Shown here: positions 1 through 3,952 of the stretch, piece by piece
Layout: every line of letters starts with the position of its first letter
Numbering within the stretch: position 1 is the stretch's first letter
Assembly: GCA_030833825.1 (NCBI GenBank)
Contig: JAURGL010000106.1
Span: 660-5,932 of the forward strand
DNA from: Vulcanococcus sp. SFB_649D_100_25
Lineage (GTDB): Bacteria; Cyanobacteriota; Cyanobacteriia; PCC-6307; Cyanobiaceae
Length of the DNA stretch: 5,273 nt
Reading direction: 5' to 3'
The notes under the pieces: generated by a model
What the model was told of the DNA's origin: nothing
The model's input: the letters and a program-made list of their open reading frames with translations, nothing else
Databases searched by the model: none
Made by a program: the position numbers and the translations under genes

Positions 1-597
1 GACAGCGCCATGGCGTTTGGGTTGGATCTTGGGCAGCTGTTGGTCTTGATCCATGCCGGTTCTGCCGGCTTGGGTCCTCGGTTGGCCGGAGCGTCGCTTC
101 CCCTTGGAGGGCAGCTCAGTTGGCTTCCCCTTCGGAGCGAAGCGGGCCAGATTGCCCTTGGGTGTCAGCGGATCGCCCTGAACGCTGCCGCGGCTTTCCG
201 GCAGGTGTTGACCCACCAGGTCCGCGAGCAGTTCTCCCGTTTCTGGCCTGAGCGGGATCTCACGGTCCTCTGCGATTTCCCCCACAACAGTTTCCGGCGT
301 GAGGCCCATTGGCTCGGCCATGACAGCGTCGAGCTCTGGGTGCAACGCTGCGGCAGCGTGCGGGCCTTCGGGCCCAGCCACGGCGAGCACCCCGAGGCGT
401 TCCGCAACCTCGGCACCCCCGTGATCCTTGCTGGAGCGTTTGGTGGGACCACGGAATTGGTGTGCGGCGTCGACGCCGCTGAACAGCTAGCCCTCTCCTC
501 AACCATCTGCGGCATGGGGACCGCTGAGGTGGCTGAACACGCCGGACTCTGCCGGCGTGTCGCCCGCCTTCGCCCACTCCTCTCGATCCAGGGCTGA
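1..597 (+). CDS. RtcB-like protein, 5'-truncated by window, catalytic His missing, internally shortened
   Basis: RtcB enzymes are Mn/GTP-dependent RNA ligases that join 2',3'-cyclic phosphate (or 3'-phosphate) and 5'-OH RNA ends in the cytoplasm. The reading frame is open to base 1, so the ATG at 10 is probably internal. Counting from that Met, family landmarks appear in order: LIHAGSAGLG (14-23, canonical HxGSRGLG, metal-ligand His15 kept, Arg replaced by Ala), CDFPHN (88-93, metal-ligand His92 kept), VQRCGSVRAFGPSH (111-124, canonical HRKGATRAF, His and Lys lost) and STICGMGT (164-171, canonical STxHGAGR, where the guanylated His is replaced and the Arg lost). The C-terminus VARLRPLLSIQG (184-195) matches the usual RtcB ending. 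Only about 28 residues separate it from the STICGMG motif, against about 70 in the E. coli enzyme, so roughly 40-45 residues are absent. Family membership is secure. Ligase activity is unlikely. It may be a decaying gene that kept its frame, or a repurposed paralogue. Confidence 0.8.
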   Translation, partial: DSAMAFGLDLGQLLVLIHAGSAGLGPRLAGASLPLGGQLSWLPLRSEAGQIALGCQRIALNAAAAFRQVLTHQVREQFSRFWPERDLTVLCDFPHNSFRREAHWLGHDSVELWVQRCGSVRAFGPSHGEHPEAFRNLGTPVILAGAFGGTTELVCGVDAAEQLALSSTICGMGTAEVAEHAGLCRRVARLRPLLSIQG

Positions 598-602
598 GCT
601 CA
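595..602. other. Palindromic junction of two convergent stop codons (TGAGCTCA)
   Basis: The TGA of the RtcB-like gene (595-597) and the TGA of the minus-strand cysteine-rich gene (TCA at 600-602) sit within one perfect 8-base palindrome, separated by two bases. The convergent transcripts therefore have no intergenic terminator between them. Each must end inside the other gene or use another mechanism. Confidence 0.7.
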
Positions 603-908
603 GATCAACGGAGCAGCGCGCATCCGTGTGCGACGTGCGCTCTCCTCGAGATCGCAGGGTTGGTAACTACCGCAGCTCTGATTCCGGGTGGTGTAGGGCC
701 ACAGACCCATGGGTAGTTCCATTTCCGAGATCGAATGGTTGTTGCCATAGCCGGAGAAGGCGAGGGCTGCTCCGCTGATCTCCACCGCTTCCAGGCTGAA
801 GTGTCTGGGGGCGTGGCAGGTGCACGGTGCTACGGCACCGAGATTGGTGTTCTCCAGACCGTTTGCTTGGTCCCAGTGGATGCAGTTTTGGCAGTGCTTG
901 GTGTTCAT
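600..908 (-). CDS. Small cysteine-rich protein, putative metal-binding, unrecognised
   Basis: This is a 102-residue soluble protein that I cannot assign to a named family. It has six cysteines arranged as CxxC (6, 9), CxC (29, 31) and a C-terminal pair (79, 85). Histidines lie close by at 5, 11 and 32. The opening HCQNCIHW resembles the start of small zinc-binding or zinc-ribbon-like proteins. I chose the ATG at 908 because it places the CxxC near the N-terminus. Upstream in-frame starts exist (ATG at 941, GTG at 953), and no start has a clear Shine-Dalgarno sequence, so the N-terminus is uncertain. There is no signal peptide or membrane segment. It follows the tandem SpoIIAA-like gene on the same strand after about 100 bases and may share its transcript. 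Metal binding is inferred from the Cys/His pattern only. Confidence 0.6.
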   Translation of the reverse strand: MNTKHCQNCIHWDQANGLENTNLGAVAPCTCHAPRHFSLEAVEISGAALAFSGYGNNHSISEMELPMGLWPYTTRNQSCGSYQPCDLEESARRTRMRAAPLI

Positions 909-1008
909 CGCGGGATCCGCTATCCCCTTCAGCCAAGGCATCACTGGGGCCACGGAACTGCCCCTGCAGCAGATCCCCCGTCACACTCACGCATTCTTCT
1001 GGCGCCCT

Positions 1009-1734
1009 TCAATCGGCGCAGATCCACTCCTGGGCAGCCAGCAGGTCGTCACTGCTGAAGGTCCGCGTATCAGCCCCGACGAATTGGGCAATCAGGCGTT
1101 GGGCGAGCTGTTGCCACGGCTTGGCATAGACAACGGCCACCCGCACCGGCCGGTGGCGATAGTCCCGGATCAGGGCCAGGTGTTGCCTCAGGGCCTGGAG
1201 GCCCCGCCATCCCTCGAATTGGCGCAAATCGAGCAGCACCCTGGGCTGCTCCACGTGACTGAACAGGTTCGCCAGATCGTCGTTGATCCGCGCGTAGGCC
1301 TGCCGGTCCACCTGACCGATCAGGCCGACGGTTAACACCTCCCCCTGCAACTCCAGGTGGATGGTCCCCAGATCTTCGCTGAGCCAACGGCGAGCGCTGT
1401 CTGTTTCAGAGCTTGTGAACAGCTTCAGCGGACAGGGCATCAGCATCGCCAGCGCCCGCATCCCATGGTGGAGCCAGCCTGGATCGGCCACGACAGCCAT
1501 CCGTTCAAAGCCATCCCAATGGCGTAGGCCGAGGTTGGCATCGTCCCAGGCCGCCTCGAGGCTGAACCCCTCAAGACTGGGCTCAAACACCACCAGGCAT
1601 TTGATCTGGTCGAACTCCGCGATGGCCTGCTCCACCGCCGGCACGACCAGCTGCTGCATGTCATCCCCGCTGATCTGCCCGCGGCAGCTGAAACCCACCG
1701 TCCCGGCGGGCAGGTCATGGATCAATTCGATCAT
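1009..1734 (-). CDS. Tandem SpoIIAA-like (STAS-related) two-domain protein
   Basis: This 241-residue cytoplasmic protein holds two copies of the SpoIIAA-like domain (PF11964/DUF3478 type, a STAS-related fold). Domain 1 (about 1-118) shows the family's signature in order: LEGFSLEAAWDD (54-65), FERMAVVADPGW (77-88), LKLFTSSETDSARRWL (103-118). Domain 2 (about 124-238) has VLLDLRQFEGW (166-176), VRVAVVYAKPW (197-207) and TRTFSSDDLLAAQEWI (223-238). The usual family member has one domain of about 120 residues, so this is a duplication or fusion with well-diverged halves. Family function is poorly defined. STAS relatives often act as regulatory or ligand-binding modules, but no role can be assigned here. 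The ATG at 1734 fits the domain start. A longer frame reaches 1827 but adds a low-complexity, unmatched N-terminus. The gene faces away from the PEBP gene. Confidence 0.82.
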   Translation of the reverse strand: MIELIHDLPAGTVGFSCRGQISGDDMQQLVVPAVEQAIAEFDQIKCLVVFEPSLEGFSLEAAWDDANLGLRHWDGFERMAVVADPGWLHHGMRALAMLMPCPLKLFTSSETDSARRWLSEDLGTIHLELQGEVLTVGLIGQVDRQAYARINDDLANLFSHVEQPRVLLDLRQFEGWRGLQALRQHLALIRDYRHRPVRVAVVYAKPWQQLAQRLIAQFVGADTRTFSSDDLLAAQEWICAD

Positions 1735-2018
1735 CGTGGGATTGCTGCAGGCTGGCCAAACCGTATGGATCCCCGGATCCCCGCGTCCGTTGATCCTTCG
1801 CTTCGCAGCAGTGCTGCTGCAGCCCATCTCCGCACTTCAGCTGTTGGCGTCGGTTCTGCATCGTCAACCCTCCGCTCGCCGTTGCTGAGGTGGCTGACCA
1901 AGCAGGTGCAGCGTCCTCAGGAGCAAGCTGCCTCAGTGGCGCCGCATTGATGCCCTGATGCCATCACAAGCCGATTGGGGGAAGCACCATCGCCCCAGCG
2001 CTGCGCCGATCCGCCTCG
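1735..2018. other. Divergent intergenic region between SpoIIAA-like and PEBP genes
   Basis: These 284 bases separate two gene starts that point away from each other, so promoters for both directions are expected here. I see no convincing protein-coding frame on either strand, no tRNA, and no clear -35/-10 pair at sensible distance from either start. An inverted repeat at 1805-1820 is the only obvious structured element. The frame upstream of the PEBP start is closed by a TGA at 1956-1958. Confidence 0.55.
1805..1820. repeat. Inverted repeat GCAGCAG-TG-CTGCTGC
   Basis: Two perfect 7-base arms (1805-1811 and 1814-1820) surround two bases. It lies about 70 bases upstream of the SpoIIAA-like start in the divergent region, a plausible operator position. 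The CAG/CTG composition is simple and could arise by chance in GC-rich DNA. Confidence 0.4.
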
Positions 2019-2513
2019 ATGTCCTCCTGCAATGGCACCTTTCATCTCGAATCGCCGGCCTTCCGTGATGGCGAGCTGATTCCGGTGATCCATACCGGTG
2101 AAGGCCTCAACCTCTCTCCGCCGCTGCGCTGGAGCGGTGCCCCGGCTGGTACCGCCAGCTTTGCCCTGATCCTGGAGGACCCGGATGCCCCAACGGGCAC
2201 ATGGGTGCATTGGGTCCTGTTCAACATCCCAGCGGCGATCAAAGCTCTACCCGCTGGACTGCAGCGCTCCCCTGACCTTGCCAATGGGGCCCGTCACGGG
2301 AGCTGTTGGGGTGTGGATCGCTTCGAGCGCGTCGGCTTCCACGGTCCGATGCCACCTCCAGGACGAGCCCATCGCTACCGCTTTGAACTAATTGCTCTCG
2401 ATCGGCTCCTTCCCCTGGAACCCGGTTGCACGGTGCACCAGCTGCGGCAGGCCATGGGGGGCCATGAACTGGCCCGAACAGAGCTGATGGGCTTCTTCAG
2501 CCAGCTGCCATGA
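2019..2513 (+). CDS. YbhB/YbcL-family PEBP (Raf kinase inhibitor-like) protein
   Basis: This is a 164-residue protein of the phosphatidylethanolamine-binding protein superfamily, bacterial YbhB/YbcL branch, at full family length. Visible signatures are SPAFRDGELIP (12-22), LSPPLRWSGAPAGTASFAL (32-50), the anion/ligand-pocket block EDPDAP (53-58) followed by TWVHWVLFNIP (61-71), the second conserved block GPMPPPGRAHRY (109-120), and the C-terminal helix motif around AMGGHELARTELMG (145-158). The second block has one residue more between GP and HRY than the usual GPxPPxGxHRY. There is no signal peptide, so it is probably cytoplasmic. The cellular ligand of these bacterial proteins is not established. 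The ATG at 2019 is the only standard start before the upstream in-frame stop at 1956, although no Shine-Dalgarno is visible. Confidence 0.92.
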   Translation: MSSCNGTFHLESPAFRDGELIPVIHTGEGLNLSPPLRWSGAPAGTASFALILEDPDAPTGTWVHWVLFNIPAAIKALPAGLQRSPDLANGARHGSCWGVDRFERVGFHGPMPPPGRAHRYRFELIALDRLLPLEPGCTVHQLRQAMGGHELARTELMGFFSQLP

Positions 2514-2554
2514 GTCAAGTGTTTCCGCCCACTGCATCTCCTCAGGGACTGAGC

Positions 2555-2571
2555 CAGAGTGATGCACTCTG
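2555..2571. promoter_or_regulatory. Perfect inverted repeat CAGAGTG-ATG-CACTCTG, candidate operator
   Basis: Two 7-base arms match exactly around a 3-base centre, in the 111-base gap between the PEBP stop and the first RHH start, about 54 bases before the latter. A -10-like CATAGT (2575-2580) follows directly. RHH proteins characteristically bind short palindromes upstream of their own genes, so an autoregulatory operator is the preferred reading. It could instead be a hairpin ending the PEBP transcript, but there is no T-run after it. Confidence 0.45.
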
Positions 2572-2624
2572 CGTCATAGTGAAGCCAGCTCCCAATTTCT
2601 TGCGGCCCCTGTCCGTGCTTGCGA

Positions 2625-2852
2625 GTGAAACAACGCAAACAGCTATCGATGGTGCTGCCAGAGGCTCTGTTGGCATCGATAAAGCAGCGAGCATCGGATC
2701 TGGGCCTCAGCACGACGGCCTACATCACGCAGTTGGTGCGTCGGGATCTCGGTCTGCCTGATGTTGCCGGTGGCGTCATTCAGGAGCGACTGATGGATCT
2801 TGAACAGCGCGTCAGCAATCTCGAAGGGCCTGGGCCGCAGGCGGGTCTATAA
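2625..2852 (+). CDS. Small ribbon-helix-helix (CopG-like) protein with C-terminal coiled-coil stretch
   Basis: This 75-residue protein starts with a basic strand segment KQRKQLSMVLP (2-12). A helix follows (about 13-26), then a turn GLST (27-30) and a second helix TAYITQLVRRDLG (31-43). This is the layout of ribbon-helix-helix DNA-binding dimers, where the N-terminal strand pair enters the major groove. A tail, VIQERLMDLEQRVSNLEG (51-68), has heptad-like leucine/valine spacing and may form a coiled coil. There is no ATG early enough: the first one, at 2649, would remove the DNA-contacting strand. I therefore prefer the GTG at 2625, with TTG at 2619 as the alternative. Neither has a clear Shine-Dalgarno. 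It lies upstream of a second, different RHH gene. DNA binding is inferred from fold pattern, and the targets are unknown. Confidence 0.72.
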   Translation: MKQRKQLSMVLPEALLASIKQRASDLGLSTTAYITQLVRRDLGLPDVAGGVIQERLMDLEQRVSNLEGPGPQAGL

Positions 2853-2877
2853 CGGATGTAGATGATCGGTGGGCTGC

Positions 2878-3081
2878 ATGGCTGCCTTAGTCCCCCAACA
2901 AAGTCCTGGGTCCTCCGCATCAATCCCGACAGAGCGCCGCGCCGCGAGGGTTTGCATCAACCTCCGCGAGGACACCCACGACGACCTCCGCGCCATCGCC
3001 CTGGAGGAAGGCCGCAGCTTGAGCAACCTCTGCGCCCATCTCCTGGAGCAGATGCTCGAGCAACTCAAGGGCTCGCGCTGA
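2878..3081 (+). CDS. Small ribbon-helix-helix (CopG-like) protein, second in tandem
   Basis: This 67-residue protein has a flexible N-terminus (1-22), then a strand RVCINLR (24-30), a helix EDTHDDLRAIALEEG (31-45), the turn RSLSN (46-50) and a second helix LCAHLLEQMLEQLKG (51-65). This is the RHH order with the typical hydrophobic spacing. It begins 25 bases after the first RHH gene, so the two are probably one transcript. The sequences are clearly different, so this is not a recent duplication. The ATG at 2878 follows a GGTGGG tract at good distance. An in-frame GTG at 2869 is possible. Many RHH proteins are antitoxins, but no toxin-sized partner is recognisable on either side, so a plain regulator or accessory DNA-binding role is as likely. 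Confidence 0.72.
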   Translation: MAALVPQQSPGSSASIPTERRAARVCINLREDTHDDLRAIALEEGRSLSNLCAHLLEQMLEQLKGSR

Positions 3082-3095
3082 ATTCAGGGGTGCTC

Positions 3096-3109
3096 CGGCT
3101 GCAGAGCCG
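3096..3109. repeat. Short hairpin after second RHH gene
   Basis: CGGCT and AGCCG arms enclose a 4-base GCAG loop 14 bases after the stop of the second RHH gene. No T-run follows. It is a weak candidate for a transcript end or RNA-processing structure, and could be chance in GC-rich DNA. Confidence 0.25.
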
Positions 3110-3180
3110 CTGCAAGATCGCGTTGGAGCCCGACACCAGCCCTGGTCTGGCTTTGCTTCAGGCATTGACGCAGATCAGTC

Positions 3181-3333
3181 ATGACCACACGCATCCAATG
3201 GGGTTGGACCGAGGGCGCCGAGCGCTGGAATGGTCGTCTGGCCATGCTCGGCTTCGTGATTGCCTTGGCCACCGAATTGCTCACCGGCCAAGGGGTGATT
3301 CATCAGATCAGCGCCCTGATCCCCCACCGTTAA
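3181..3333 (+). CDS. hli: High-light-inducible protein (HLIP), single-helix chlorophyll-binding protein
   Basis: This 50-residue protein of the Hli/one-helix light-harvesting-like family has the diagnostic AERWNGRLAMLGF (13-25). It includes the chlorophyll-ligand Glu14 and Asn17, and Arg19, which in the family forms an intermolecular ion pair with the Glu. One hydrophobic helix runs to about residue 35 and is followed by TGQGVIHQI (35-43), a typical short-HLIP ending. Family members sit in the thylakoid membrane, dimerise around chlorophyll and carotenoid, and protect photosystems or assist chlorophyll-protein assembly under high light or other stress. Length is usual for the short picocyanobacterial class. 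It starts at ATG 3181, 99 bases after the second RHH gene, with no strong Shine-Dalgarno. I see no obvious high-light promoter element. The family assignment is firm; which photosystem complex it serves cannot be read from sequence. Confidence 0.93.
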   Translation: MTTRIQWGWTEGAERWNGRLAMLGFVIALATELLTGQGVIHQISALIPHR

Positions 3334-3341
3334 GCACTCGA

Positions 3342-3357
3342 GCTGCATCGATGCAGC
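3342..3357. repeat. Perfect 16-base palindrome GCTGCATCGATGCAGC downstream of hli
   Basis: Every base pairs across the centre. As RNA it folds into a 6-bp stem with a UCGA loop, eight bases after the hli stop. With no U-tract behind it, it may be an mRNA 3' stabilising or processing hairpin, a factor-dependent end, or a DNA operator for the next gene, which starts 64 bases further on. Confidence 0.5.
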
Positions 3358-3421
3358 CCAAGGCGCGATAACCCCGCCATGTCATCCACTCTGAAATCGC
3401 CCCTTCTCGAGGACGTCTCCC

Positions 3422-3649
3422 ATGGACGAAGGCAATTGGGAAATCGGCTTTAACGGCAGCACCATCGATGATCTCCTCAGTGGTGACCAGGCCAGTCAGA
3501 CCCTGTGGTTCCTGGCGGGTTACCTGAAGGGCATCTCCGATAGCAATGAGATCCACGGCGACGAACGGCGGATGGTGATCGAACCCGACGGCGATGGCAG
3601 CTGGACGTTGCGCTCATCCGCGTTGGATCCCAGCGACCGCGATCTCTGA
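3422..3649 (+). CDS. Small acidic protein, unrecognised (75 aa)
   Basis: I do not recognise this 75-residue protein. It is soluble and acidic, beginning MDEGNWEIGFNGSTIDDLL (1-19). A helical central segment rich in hydrophobic and aromatic residues (about 23-38, SQTLWFLAGYLKGI) is followed by a polar tail with MVIEPDGDGSWTLR (51-64) that looks like a short beta hairpin. There are no cysteines, signal peptide or membrane span. The ATG at 3422 has a good ribosome site, GAGGA, eight bases upstream, which supports it as a real gene. It stands alone after the hli palindrome and is followed by a hairpin. No function is proposed. Confidence 0.65.
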   Translation: MDEGNWEIGFNGSTIDDLLSGDQASQTLWFLAGYLKGISDSNEIHGDERRMVIEPDGDGSWTLRSSALDPSDRDL

Positions 3650-3662
3650 TTCGCCCAATCCC

Positions 3663-3691
3663 AGCAGCGATCCACCGGCAGATCAGCTGCT
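3663..3691. terminator. Stem-loop after the 75-aa gene, candidate transcript end
   Basis: Arms AGCAGC-GATC (3663-3672) and GATC-A-GCTGCT (3681-3691) pair over ten base pairs with one bulged A. They enclose an 8-base loop, 13 bases after the stop codon of the 75-residue gene. There is no T-run, so it is not a textbook intrinsic terminator. Position and stem strength favour a 3'-end or processing structure. Confidence 0.4.
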
Positions 3692-3748
3692 CTCGGTACC
3701 TGCACCCCCTTGGCCGCCGCAAAGTCGCAAGCCCCCCATTCCTGAGCT

Positions 3749-3946
3749 ATGGCAGCAATCCCCACCACCACCAATTGCTATGCGGAGCGCATCGCCACGC
3801 TTCAGGACCGCTTGAAACTGCTGCTGGCGAAGTCAGACGCCCGCCAGTCATCGCCGGACGACCTCGAATTGCTCGAACAGGAGATCCAACCGGTTTACGC
3901 GGCGATCTGGGCGATGTATGCCGAGGTTGAGGAGGACGACGGCTGA
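3749..3946 (+). CDS. Small helical acidic protein, unrecognised (65 aa), upstream of P-type ATPase
   Basis: I do not recognise this 65-residue protein. It appears mostly helical: a first amphipathic helix ERIATLQDRLKLLLAKSD (13-30), a short polar linker (31-36), a second helix DDLELLEQEIQPVYAAIWAMYAEV (37-60), and an acidic end EEDDG. The arrangement suggests a two-helix hairpin. There is no signal peptide, and the second helix carries too much charge in its first half to be a clear membrane span. The ATG at 3749 has only a weak GAG upstream. The stop lies six bases before the ATPase ATG, so the two are almost certainly co-transcribed. A role with the transporter is possible but has no support beyond position. 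Confidence 0.6.
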   Translation: MAAIPTTTNCYAERIATLQDRLKLLLAKSDARQSSPDDLELLEQEIQPVYAAIWAMYAEVEEDDG

Positions 3947-3952
3947 ACGTGC

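Noticed and set aside
523..1897. The 14-base string GCTGAGGTGGCTGA occurs at 523-536 (at the suspected RtcB deletion junction) and again at 1884-1897.
   Set aside because: Similarity stops outside the 14 bases, the second copy encodes nothing RtcB-like, and one such match is not surprising in GC-rich DNA of this length. It is not good evidence for recombination.
2510..2761. An 83-codon frame whose ATG overlaps the PEBP stop codon as ATGA, suggesting translational coupling.
   Set aside because: Its product is low-complexity with no fold pattern and it overlaps the better-supported RHH gene in another frame.
2625..3081. Toxin-antitoxin module.
   Set aside because: RHH proteins are common antitoxins, but no neighbouring gene resembles RelE, MazF, VapC or another toxin, and adjacent proteins are an HLIP and a PEBP.
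3165..3170. TTGACG as a -35 promoter element for hli.
   Set aside because: It lies only 10 bases before the start codon, leaving no room for a -10 element and leader.
2862..3371. A 169-codon plus-strand frame covering the second RHH and hli region.
   Set aside because: The product is Arg/Pro-rich, typical of an out-of-frame reading of GC-rich DNA, and it overlaps two recognisable proteins in other frames.
3379..3454. A 24-codon ATG frame in the hli downstream gap.
   Set aside because: It overlaps the start of the 75-residue gene in another frame and has no ribosome site or recognisable sequence.
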